From NCBI RefSeq assembly GCF_018361265.1, contig NZ_JAFLNH010000001.1, forward strand, positions 372,001 through 436,000: a stretch of DNA of 64,000 bases. Reading direction: 5' to 3'. The notes below the pieces were generated by a model, which saw only the letters and a list, made by a program, of their open reading frames with translations, made no database searches and had not been told where the DNA came from. Positions 20,127 through 27,170 of this stretch are shown here, piece by piece. Made by a program: the position numbers and the translations under genes. This DNA is from Mycobacterium sp. SM1. GTDB taxonomy: Bacteria > Actinomycetota > Actinomycetes > Mycobacteriales > Mycobacteriaceae. Position 1 is the first letter of the stretch; each line of letters opens with the position of its first letter.

Positions 20127-20447
20127 ATGATCTTCAAGGGCGTGCGGGGAAGGCAGGCCATACCCCGACGATGGCCTGTCCTACCGGGACTGGTCTCAGA
20201 TACCGCCGCGGCAGATCCGGCTCGATGAACTGGTCACCACCACGACGGTGTTGGCGCTGGACCGACTGCTCTCCGAGGACGCGACGTTTTACGGCGATCT
20301 GTTCCCGCATGCGGTGAAATGGAAGGGCTTGAATGCCTAGGGGTCTATCTGGAGGACGGCCTGCGCCGGGCGTGCGGCGCTGCGCAACCGCACCGTGCTA
20401 CACGCGCGGTATTCGATATGGCCATGCCGCTGGGCGATCAGGCTTGA
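20127..20447 (+). pseudogene. broken Rv2375-like gene (VapB-family-like small protein)
   Basis: In three-frame reading the region reconstructs a protein of about 105 aa. ATG at 20127 gives MIFKGVR; one extra G then shifts to EGRPYPDDGLSYRDWSQIPP, then RQIRLDELVTTTTVLALDRL, and LLSEDATFYGDLFPHAVKWK, ending at TAG near 20336. VYLEDGLRRA follows in another frame, LRNRTVLHAR in a third, and FDMA again after a further shift. At least three frameshifts and one stop are needed, so it cannot be functional. The intact relative lies at the same place in M. tuberculosis (Rv2375), between hrcA and cfp2. Some databases label the family as VapB-like antitoxin, which I cannot confirm. Confidence 0.8.
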
Positions 20448-20516
20448 GCGGGGTGGTCACGTTCTGGTCGGGCCGGGTGTCGAGATAGTAGAGACCACCT
20501 TCCAGGAGGAAATAGG

Positions 20517-21125
20517 ATGCCACGGCTTACCGGAGTCTCCGACCGCGACGCCGGCCTAGGCGCGAAGATCGCCTTCTTTTTCACCAGGCGACGCTTCAAG
20601 CAGATGACCGGACTGCAAACCGCGACCATGCTCGAACCGCTGCGGATGTATGCGCATATCCCCAAGTTGCTCAACGCCTACGGGCGACTGGAGCTGGCGG
20701 AGTCGAAACTGGACATTCTGAGTCCGCGGCACCGAGCGCTCGCCGAACTCAAAGCGGCGGCGACGGTGCGCTGCGAGTACTGCATCGATCTCGGTTCGCA
20801 GATCGCGCGCGGCTGGGGGATAACCGACGAGGAATTGCTTGCGCTGTCCGATTACCAGAACGCCTCGTGCTTCTCCGATCTCGACAAGCTGATCCTGGCC
20901 TACGCGACGGCTATCAGCCGCACACCCGTCGAGGTGAGCGACGAGCTTTTCGACCGCCTGCGAGCCCACTTCGACACGGCTCAGCTCGTCGGGCTCACCC
21001 ACATCATCACGCTGGCTAATCTTCGGGGCCGGTTCAACCTTGCGCTCGGTATCGGTTCGTCGGGCTTCTCCGCCGGCAGGGTGTGCGCGCTGCCCGACGG
21101 CAGCCGGCCAGCGGGCAACACGTGA
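20517..21125 (+). CDS. carboxymuconolactone decarboxylase (AhpD-like) family protein
   Basis: 202-aa protein with a strong ribosome site (aggagg) 5 to 6 nt before ATG 20517. It has the alkylhydroperoxidase/CMD helix signature: HRALAELKAAATVRCEYCID, with CEYC as the putative redox CxxC, then LGSQIARGWGITDEELLALS, and LVGLTHIITLANLRGRFNLA later. Such proteins may act in thiol-peroxide defence. The stop overlaps the following sigma-factor GTG by 4 nt (GTGA). This CMD plus ECF sigma pairing is the known gene neighbourhood of ECF41 sigma factors, whose target is usually the CMD gene itself. Confidence 0.88.
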   Translation: MPRLTGVSDRDAGLGAKIAFFFTRRRFKQMTGLQTATMLEPLRMYAHIPKLLNAYGRLELAESKLDILSPRHRALAELKAAATVRCEYCIDLGSQIARGWGITDEELLALSDYQNASCFSDLDKLILAYATAISRTPVEVSDELFDRLRAHFDTAQLVGLTHIITLANLRGRFNLALGIGSSGFSAGRVCALPDGSRPAGNT

Positions 21126-21797
21126 CCGCAGATGCGTCGCTGACGGCGCGGTTCCAGGCGGCCCGCAGCTGGGCGCGCTCGCCTACCGCATGCTGGGCTT
21201 CATCGACGACGCCGAGGACGCCGTGCAGGAGGCGTGGCTGCGGTTGAGCCGCAACGACGCCCAGGGTGTTGACAACGTCGTCAATCTCGACGCCTGGCTG
21301 ACCACCGCGGTGGCACGGATCTGCCTGAGCACGTTGCGTGCCCGCCGCGCCCGAGCCCGGGAGGAACTCGTCGCGCAGGTGCCCGACCCCGTGGCGGATC
21401 TCGTTGGGGAGTTCGACCCCGAGCACCGGGCGATGCTGGCTGACGCGGCGGGTTGGCGTTGTTCGTGGTGCTGGACACCCTGTCGCCCGCAGAGCGGCTG
21501 GCTTTCGTGCTGCACGACGTCTTCGCCGTTCCGTTCGATCAGATCGCGCCGATCCTGGACCGGTCACCGGAAGCGACACGCAAGCTGGCCCGCGGTTACG
21601 CGACGCCGGAGCGGCAGGCGCGGGCCGCCACCGTCAACGGCGCCGCGGGCGCGGTCATTTTCCTTGCCGGCCGGCCAACCGCGATCATGGGATTCGTCGT
21701 GCGCCAAGGACGGATCACCGCGATCGACGTGCTGGCCGATCCGGCGCGCGTCGCGCGAATCGAGGTGAGCGCGGTGCTCGGAAAGCCGCGTCGATAA
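21122..21797 (+). pseudogene. frameshifted and internally deleted ECF41-type sigma factor
   Basis: GTG 21122 starts VTADASLTARFQAA, then the frame breaks near 21165. The correct sigma-2 sequence LGALAYRMLGFIDDAEDAVQ, then EAWLRLSRNDAQGVDNVV, continues in the next frame. A second break near 21450 moves to LALFVVLDTLSPAERLAFVL and FAVPFDQIAPILDRSPEATR (sigma-4 helix-turn-helix). After KLARGYAT most of the SnoaL-like C-terminal domain is missing; only VNGAAGAVIFLAGRPTAIMG, FVVRQGRITAIDVLADPARV remain, ending at TAA 21797. Order and CMD neighbour identify an ECF41 (SigJ/SigI-like) factor that is no longer functional. Confidence 0.85.
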
Positions 21798-21800
21798 CCG

Positions 21801-22298
21801 TCAGGCCGTGGACGCCTGCAGCAGCGCCAGCGCGGAATCATGCGACAGGACCCAGTTGCCGTCTTCATTGACGAACAAGAGGTGCTTCGTCACCGGCCCC
21901 GCGAACTTCGGACCCGAGATGGCCACGTCGGCGGTGGCCGCATTCGGACCGGCCGGCTGGATATTTGTCACGGTGAACGACTCCGGAAACTTCCCGTCCC
22001 GGTACGCCTTTCTCAGGTCATGGTCGGCTACATGGCCCTCCTCCGGGCTGATGCCGCCCTGGACCATGCTGGTCTTGGTCGTGTACGACACGCCGGGATC
22101 GGTAACCTGGGCGCAAAGGCTGGACAACTGGTCAGCGGTCGGCAAGCCGGGCGGCGGGGGTGGTGGGTCCAGCGGAAGCGGCGACTCGAGTGCGACGGGC
22201 TGCACCTGGAATACGGCCGGGTGGCTGGCGGCACCGTCGGCGGCGGCGCCGATTACGGCTACCGCTGCCAGCCCGGTGGCAAGGAATTTCGCGGTCAT
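21801..22298 (-). CDS. cfp2: secreted low-molecular-weight antigen CFP2-like
   Basis: 165-aa exported protein. ATG at 22298 follows AGAGAGGACCGCC. A Sec signal peptide (MTAKFLATGLAAVAVIGAAA...ASH) precedes a Pro-rich linker (LESPLPLDPPPPPPGLPTAD). The mature domain has PGVSYTTKTSMVQGGISPEE, FPESFTVTNIQPAGPNAATA and VLSHDSALALLQ, a pattern shared with Rv2376c. The fold looks like the small extracellular mycobacterial family of about 110 residues; function is unknown. In M. tuberculosis the mbt cluster lies between cfp2 and hemN; here hemW follows after only 124 bp. Confidence 0.85.
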   Translation of the reverse strand: MTAKFLATGLAAVAVIGAAADGAASHPAVFQVQPVALESPLPLDPPPPPPGLPTADQLSSLCAQVTDPGVSYTTKTSMVQGGISPEEGHVADHDLRKAYRDGKFPESFTVTNIQPAGPNAATADVAISGPKFAGPVTKHLLFVNEDGNWVLSHDSALALLQASTA

Positions 22299-22422
22299 GG
22301 CGGTCCTCTCTGCTGTCACGTCGCTGTCGTTCCAGCAGGTTACCCGTTCGGACTGTTGCGGGTGCCGCGTCGCCTGATCGGCAGGCCGGTCCGGGGCGCC
22401 TGGGATCCCGCCCGCCACTGCG

Positions 22423-23595
22423 TTAGCCCAGCAGGGTGCGCACTACGGTGTCGGCCAGCAGCCGTCCCTGCTCGGTGAGCACCAGCCGGTCGCCCTCACA
22501 GCTCAGCAAGCCCGCAGTGACCGCGGCCCCCGCGCGCTCGCGTTCCCCGGGGCCGAGAAGGCCCAGCGGCAGGCCGCGGCGCAGCCTAATGCCCAGCAAC
22601 ACGTCCTCGGTGTGCCGCTCGTCGGCGCCGAGCTGCTCGAAACCCGCGACCGGCAGCCTGGCATCCGCCAACGTCTGCGCATAAGTGTTGGGGTGCTTGA
22701 CATTCCACCACCGTGTGACGCCGACGTATCCGTGCGCCCCCGGCCCGGCACCCCACCATTGCCCACCGCTCCAGTACCCGAGGTTGTGTCGGCACTCACC
22801 GCCGGGACGGCACCAGTTGGACACCTCGTACCAGTGCAACCCGGCAGCCGACAGCCGGGCGTCCACCAGCTCATAGCGGCGCGCCAGCACATCGTCGTCG
22901 GGCGCGGCCAGTTCGCCGCGCCGAACCCGGCGGGCCAAAGCGGTGCCGTCCTCAACCACCAGGGCGTAGGCCGACACGTGATCGGCACCGGCCTCGATCG
23001 CCGCGTCCACCGAGCGCAACAAATCCTCGTCCGACTCCCCCGGCGTGCCGTAGATCAGGTCGAGGTTGACGTGTTCGAACCCCGCGGCCTGCGCCTCCCG
23101 GGCGGCGGCCGCCGCCCGGCCCGGCGAGTGCACCCGATCTAGCACGGCGAGGACCCGCGGCGCCACCGACTGCATGCCCAGCGACACCCGGGTGTAGCCG
23201 GCCGCGCGAATCGTCGCGAAGAATTCCGGCCAAGTCGATTCCGGGTTGGCTTCGGTGGTGACCTCCGCGTCCGGCGCCAGTGCAAAATGCGCTCGCACCA
23301 TGTCAAGCACCGCGGCCAAGCGTTCACCGCCCAGCAGGGACGGCGTCCCGCCGCCGACGAACACGGTGTGCACCGTCGGCCGGTCCAGCCGCGCCGCCGC
23401 CAGCTCGAGCTCCACGCGCAGCGCCGCCAGCCAGCCGTCGGGGTTGACGCCGCCCAACTCGGCGGGGGTGTAGGTGTTGAAGTCGCAATACCCGCAGCGG
23501 GTCAAGCAAAACGGCACGTGCACGTAGACCCCGAACGGCCTGCCCGCTGCCAACCGCACATCGGGCAGGCCCACCGGTGCCGGATTCGGTGCCAT
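22423..23595 (-). CDS. hemW: radical SAM heme chaperone HemW (HemN-like)
   Basis: 390-aa radical SAM protein. YVHVPFCLTRCGYCDFNTYT carries the CxxxCxxC [4Fe-4S] motif; FVGGGTPSLL and TTEANPESTW are family motifs; a HemN_C domain occupies the last 90 residues. Such actinobacterial proteins are often named HemN (Rv2388c), but the single short chain with the F after the cluster fits HemW, a heme carrier, rather than a proven coproporphyrinogen dehydrogenase. ATG/GTG at 23595 gives MAPNPAPVGLPDVRLA. It stands alone between cfp2 and rpfD. Confidence 0.9.
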   Translation of the reverse strand: MAPNPAPVGLPDVRLAAGRPFGVYVHVPFCLTRCGYCDFNTYTPAELGGVNPDGWLAALRVELELAAARLDRPTVHTVFVGGGTPSLLGGERLAAVLDMVRAHFALAPDAEVTTEANPESTWPEFFATIRAAGYTRVSLGMQSVAPRVLAVLDRVHSPGRAAAAAREAQAAGFEHVNLDLIYGTPGESDEDLLRSVDAAIEAGADHVSAYALVVEDGTALARRVRRGELAAPDDDVLARRYELVDARLSAAGLHWYEVSNWCRPGGECRHNLGYWSGGQWWGAGPGAHGYVGVTRWWNVKHPNTYAQTLADARLPVAGFEQLGADERHTEDVLLGIRLRRGLPLGLLGPGERERAGAAVTAGLLSCEGDRLVLTEQGRLLADTVVRTLLG

Positions 23596-23658
23596 GCCAC
23601 CACATCATCGCACGGCGAGCCGACCGACCCGCATCCGCGGACGCCATACGGCCGGACG

Positions 23659-24093
23659 CTACGCCGCTCCCTCCTCGACCGCGCGCGACGACCCCGGGCA
23701 CCCACCGGCCTGACTCCACATGAATGTCAGGAGATGTGTCAGAGAACCCACCGGGGCCTCATCCTGACTGCAGGATGCGCATCTCGGCCATGCTCCGGGT
23801 CCCTGGGTGGCCAGGATCCGCTGCCCAATCAGGATCTGCTCCTGCGGGCTGGCGGTCGACGGCAACGGGGATAACGCGCCGCCGCCGTTGGCATCCCACG
23901 TGGGCAAGCTGATCTGCAGGCCGCCGTAATCACCGTTGCCGGTGTTGGCTGCCCAGTTGCCGCCGGATTCGCATTGCGCGATTGCCTCCCAGTTGACGCT
24001 GTCCGCGCGGGCGGCACCGCTGGAGAAAGCGATTGGCGCCGCGGCGATTGATCCGGCGACCGCGGCCGAGGACACCGTGCGCCACGCCTTCAC
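23659..24093 (-). CDS. rpfD: resuscitation-promoting factor RpfD
   Basis: 144-aa secreted lytic transglycosylase-like protein. A signal peptide (MKAWRTVSSAAVAGSIAAAP...ARA) is followed by the Rpf domain: VNWEAIAQCESGGNWAANTG with the catalytic Glu, NGDYGGLQISLPTWDANGG, and ILATQGPGAWPRCASCS with the disulfide Cys. The C-terminal stretch SLTHLLTFMWSQAGGCPGSS is as in RpfD. It starts at GTG 24093, overlapping the preceding gene's stop by 4 nt (GTGA). It cleaves peptidoglycan and helps dormant cells regrow. Confidence 0.95.
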   Translation of the reverse strand: MKAWRTVSSAAVAGSIAAAPIAFSSGAARADSVNWEAIAQCESGGNWAANTGNGDYGGLQISLPTWDANGGGALSPLPSTASPQEQILIGQRILATQGPGAWPRCASCSQDEAPVGSLTHLLTFMWSQAGGCPGSSRAVEEGAA

Positions 24094-24746
24094 AACAACT
24101 CCACCGTGCTGACGAGCCAGCGGCCGTCGACCTTCTGCATGGTCATCTTGATGCGACTGCGATCGATTTGTGGCTCAGGAACAGCCAGGCTGCTCACCGA
24201 CTGATCGACCATCAGTAGCACCTGAACCTTGTTGGGAGTAGCGGATTTGACCGCCGATTCGACAACCTTCCCATGCGTTACTACCTTGTTGTCGACGACG
24301 GCCTGACGGTGTTGCCCGCTGGTGGTTTTGGCGTACTTGTCATTGAACTCCCCGGTCGAGCCGTTGAGGACATCGGAGACGTGTTTGTCGATGTCCGCGC
24401 TGTCGACACTGGTCAGTGTGACGACGAATCTCTCGGCGGCGGCGAGCGCCTGCTGGCCAGCGACATCCCGCTGGTGCCGCTCAAAGAGCAGCCACCCGGC
24501 ATAGCAGCTTCCGCCCAGCGCGGCAGCCATCGCGGCAGCGACCAGCAGGCGGGTTGGGCTGTGCCGCCGGTACCGAGTGCCGCGGTCGCCGTCAGCGGCT
24601 CCGCCGGCCTGCGAGCCGACGCCTGGGGTGATCGGTCCCGGCCCGTCGGGCTCGGCGCAGCCGCCGGCAGGAGACCGGCCAAGCGGTCCCCCGGCTGATT
24701 TGTGAGGATCAGCCGATGCGGTCTCTGCCCACGAGTCCAGTTCCAT
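24090..24746 (-). CDS. Mce-associated-type membrane protein (Rv2390c-like)
   Basis: 218-aa protein with a Pro/Gly-rich cytoplasmic N-terminus (about residues 1-65) and one transmembrane helix (LLVAAAMAAALGGSCYAGWL). The extracytoplasmic domain runs AAERFVVTLTSVDSADIDKH, LNGSTGEFNDKYAKTTSG, VLLMVDQSVSS and a C-terminal QKVDGRWLVSTVELL. This is the layout of mycobacterial Mce-associated (Mas/OmamA-like) proteins. ATG 24746 is preferred over GTG 24749. It is coupled to rpfD. In M. tuberculosis nirA-cysH lie immediately upstream and divergent; they are absent here. Confidence 0.85.
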   Translation of the reverse strand: MELDSWAETASADPHKSAGGPLGRSPAGGCAEPDGPGPITPGVGSQAGGAADGDRGTRYRRHSPTRLLVAAAMAAALGGSCYAGWLLFERHQRDVAGQQALAAAERFVVTLTSVDSADIDKHVSDVLNGSTGEFNDKYAKTTSGQHRQAVVDNKVVTHGKVVESAVKSATPNKVQVLLMVDQSVSSLAVPEPQIDRSRIKMTMQKVDGRWLVSTVELL

Positions 24747-24926
24747 CACCTAGCCTCTCTGCGATCAGAGCAGATTGTCCCTTGCCCGCCCCTTTGCTGC
24801 GGCGATCGACACGCCCGGAGTTTTCACGTCGGTTACGAGCCAACAGGCCAGCGCGGGTCGGGAATCATGACCTGTCGACCGCGTCTACCGTCGCCGTGCC
24901 ACCATCGCCGAGTTCCTCATGACACG

Positions 24927-24948
24927 ACGCCGCCTGGGGCGGCGGCGT
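24927..24948 (-). terminator. GC-rich hairpin after subI
   Basis: ACGCCGCC-N6-GGCGGCGT forms a perfect 8-bp stem with a 6-nt loop about 50 nt past the subI stop, without a U tract, as is common for mycobacterial terminators. It lies where cysT would continue the operon in M. tuberculosis. The remaining spacer (24749-24998) shows no gene. Confidence 0.4.
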
Positions 24949-24998
24949 TCGGTCCGGAAGCTTTTCCGGGTCGGGGCTACGCCGCAGCAGGTTTCCGA

Positions 24999-26078
24999 TC
25001 ATCCGGTAGCGCCCCGGTAGAGCTTGGTGATGGCGCCGGTGTTCTTGTCGAACAGTTGCGGGTCGACGGCATCCCAGCCACCCAGGTCGGCGATGGTCCA
25101 CAGCTGAACCGGTTCCGGAAACCGGCTTCTGACCTCGGCGGCGACCGCCGGATCGACCGGCCGGAAACCGGCTTCGGCCCACAGCTTCTGGGCCTGAACG
25201 GTGTACTGAAAGTTTTTGAACGCGGTCGCGGCATTCAGGTGCGCGCTAGTGATCACCACCGCCAGCGGGTTTTCGATTTTGATCGTCTGCGGTGGGTTCG
25301 TGTGCTCAATTGCTTTGCCCCGCAGCTCAATCTCGATAGCCTCGCTCTCGTAGGCGATCAGGACATCACCACTACCGTGGACAAAGACGTCGGTTGCCTC
25401 CCGCGCGGAGCCTGGGCGCCGTTTGACGTGCTCGTGCACCAACTTGCTGATGAACTCCAGGCCCGCTTGCGGGTCCCGGCCACCATTGCTTTTGGCGGCG
25501 TACGGGGCAAGTAGGTTCCACTTGGCTGAGCCGGAATTCAGCGGACTGGGAGTCACGACTTCCACGCCGGGCCGCAGGAGGTCATCCCAGTCATGGATGT
25601 TCTTCGGGTTACCGGTGCGCACCACCAAGGTGATCACCGACCCGAAAGGAAGCCCCTTGGTGGCATCTTTGTCCCACTCCTGAGAGACCTTGCCAGCCTT
25701 GACCAAGCGGGTGATGTCCGGTCCTGTTGAAAGATTCACGACGTCTGCCGGCTTGCCATCGGCGACGGCGCGCGACTGCTCGGCGGAGGCTCCGTAGGAG
25801 GTGAGAACCTGCACGCCCTTACCTGCCTCGGAAGCCTGGAACGCGCCAATCACTCTGCTCCACCCAGGTTCTGGAGCCGGGCAGGCCACCAGGGTGATAC
25901 TGATGTGCGCGGCGCCCGGCGCGCCGTCGGCAACGCCGCCGGTGCCTGTGTGACACGCCCCGAGCAGGCTCGCGGTCAGAGCAAGGGACACGGCGTGCCG
26001 CCAACGCCCGGCTCCTAGCAGATTTCTCTCATTTCGCTCTCTCAATTTCGCTGCCCGGCCATGTCTCCCGGCGGTCAC
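24999..26078 (-). CDS. subI: sulfate-binding lipoprotein SubI
   Basis: 359-aa periplasmic sulfate/thiosulfate-binding protein. The N-terminus is basic, then a hydrophobic segment leads to a lipobox (SLLGAC), so it is a lipoprotein. Family motifs: QVLTSYGASAEQSRAVADGK, ADVVNLSTGPDITRLVKAGK, GSVITLVVRTGNPKNI, TPSPLNSGSAKWNLLAPYAA, and RFPEPVQLWTIADLGGWDAV near the end. In M. tuberculosis subI is the first gene of subI-cysT-cysW-cysA1; here no permease or ATPase gene follows, so the import partners are missing from this locus. Confidence 0.95.
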   Translation of the reverse strand: MTAGRHGRAAKLRERNERNLLGAGRWRHAVSLALTASLLGACHTGTGGVADGAPGAAHISITLVACPAPEPGWSRVIGAFQASEAGKGVQVLTSYGASAEQSRAVADGKPADVVNLSTGPDITRLVKAGKVSQEWDKDATKGLPFGSVITLVVRTGNPKNIHDWDDLLRPGVEVVTPSPLNSGSAKWNLLAPYAAKSNGGRDPQAGLEFISKLVHEHVKRRPGSAREATDVFVHGSGDVLIAYESEAIEIELRGKAIEHTNPPQTIKIENPLAVVITSAHLNAATAFKNFQYTVQAQKLWAEAGFRPVDPAVAAEVRSRFPEPVQLWTIADLGGWDAVDPQLFDKNTGAITKLYRGATG

Positions 26079-26087
26079 TCCTGCGCC

Positions 26088-26174
26088 TCAGCGCGTCAGC
26101 AGCCAGGTGGCGATCACCAGCGCCACCAGCACCACCAGCACCAACGTCACCCGCGAGCGCGGCATCCCGCTCAT
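26088..26174 (-). CDS. 28-aa single-helix membrane peptide
   Basis: ATG at 26174 overlaps the TGA of the preceding small gene (ATGA) and is preceded by GGGGAGGA. The product MSGMPRSRVTLVLVVLVALV, IATWLLTR is a basic head plus one transmembrane helix. Coupling to the upstream membrane-protein gene and the clean helix support a real small protein. It ends 9 nt before subI. No family is recognised. Confidence 0.5.
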   Translation of the reverse strand: MSGMPRSRVTLVLVVLVALVIATWLLTR

Positions 26175-26374
26175 CGGGAATCCTCCCCGGCGCGGCGGAT
26201 GCGACGCATCAGCCGGATGCCCTTGCCCAGCAGGCCGTCCAGCAGGACCGCAGCGACGTAGGCCAACCCCAGCACGACGGGCATCACCACGATGGTCTGC
26301 AGCACAAAGCCGAGCCCCGACAGCCACAACTCGACGCTGTCCCACCAACTCAGAAACCCGCCCACCCCGCTCAC
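26171..26374 (-). CDS. small conserved membrane protein, 67 aa
   Basis: GTG at 26374 gives VSGVGGFLSWWDSVELWLSG, a central hydrophobic stretch LGFVLQTIVVMPVVLGLAYV, and a basic tail RLMRRIRRAGEDSR. One or two membrane helices are likely. The stop overlaps the start of the 28-aa peptide by 4 nt and the whole group precedes subI on the same strand. A protein of similar length lies near subI in M. tuberculosis (Rv2401A, from memory); equivalence is not certain. Function is unknown. Confidence 0.6.
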   Translation of the reverse strand: MSGVGGFLSWWDSVELWLSGLGFVLQTIVVMPVVLGLAYVAAVLLDGLLGKGIRLMRRIRRAGEDSR

Positions 26375-26577
26375 ACTATGCGCCCTGGTGCGCGAAGCCA
26401 ACACGTGTCACAGTCCGCGGATGGCCGCGGCATCCGATGCGACTCGCAGGGTGCCCTAAGGGCTGTTCGCCCAGATCAACCTGCCCATGCGCCGGTGACG
26501 GAAGCTGTGTCTCGGACGGCGCACACGCCAGGTCACCCGCGGCACCGGCGTTGCGGTAGCATGCGCCGGTGCCTGTT

Positions 26578-27165
26578 ATGACACGCCGGTCCCGGCTTTG
26601 CGCAGCGCTTATTTCCGTAGCAGTCGTCGGGGCGATCGTCGGGCTGGCCGGGTGCGCGCACCGCGGCAACCCCGGCGCCACCTCGACGGCCACTACCACG
26701 AAGACCGCGACCTGGTCCCGCCCGGCGTCCCCGCCGGATCCGCAGGTGTTGTTGCGCGCCGGCGCCGCTGCGGTCAAGCAGGTACCGGGCGGCACACTGA
26801 TCTCGATCAGATCCGAGCAAAGCGGGGCGTGGAAGGTCCAGGTGGCCACCCCGGACGGGACGGATGAGTCGATGGACGTTTCATCCGACGGCGTCACCGT
26901 GATGGTCGGGCCGACCCCGAGGAGGGAAAGCGACGCCGACAAAGCCAAAATCCGCGCCCGCGTACAGGCCGCCCGTCTGGATTACCGTGCGGCGGTGGGC
27001 AAGATGCTGGCCGCGGTGCACGACGGCGCTATCACCGAAATGAAACTCGCCGAGCGCAACGGCGCCACCGTCTGGGAAGCCGATGTGTGGGACACCTACA
27101 TCGTCGAGCACAAAGTCACGATCAACGCGGCGTCCGGAGAGCTCATCGCCAACACCCAGGTATAG
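26578..27165 (+). CDS. putative lipoprotein with PepSY-like C-terminal domain
   Basis: 195-aa protein. ATG 26578 (alternative GTG 26569) opens a basic and hydrophobic signal (RRSRLCAALISVAVVGAIVG) with lipobox VGLAGC. A Thr-rich linker is followed by QVPGGTLISIRSEQSGAWKV and later ITEMKLAERNGATVWEADVW, VEHKVTINAASGELIANTQV. The last part has the PepSY pattern, a strand-turn-strand ending in asparagine/glycine. It is not clearly the LppR of this region in M. tuberculosis. It converges on lepA with 5 nt between stops. Confidence 0.75.
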   Translation: MTRRSRLCAALISVAVVGAIVGLAGCAHRGNPGATSTATTTKTATWSRPASPPDPQVLLRAGAAAVKQVPGGTLISIRSEQSGAWKVQVATPDGTDESMDVSSDGVTVMVGPTPRRESDADKAKIRARVQAARLDYRAAVGKMLAAVHDGAITEMKLAERNGATVWEADVWDTYIVEHKVTINAASGELIANTQV

Positions 27166-27170
27166 CCGAT

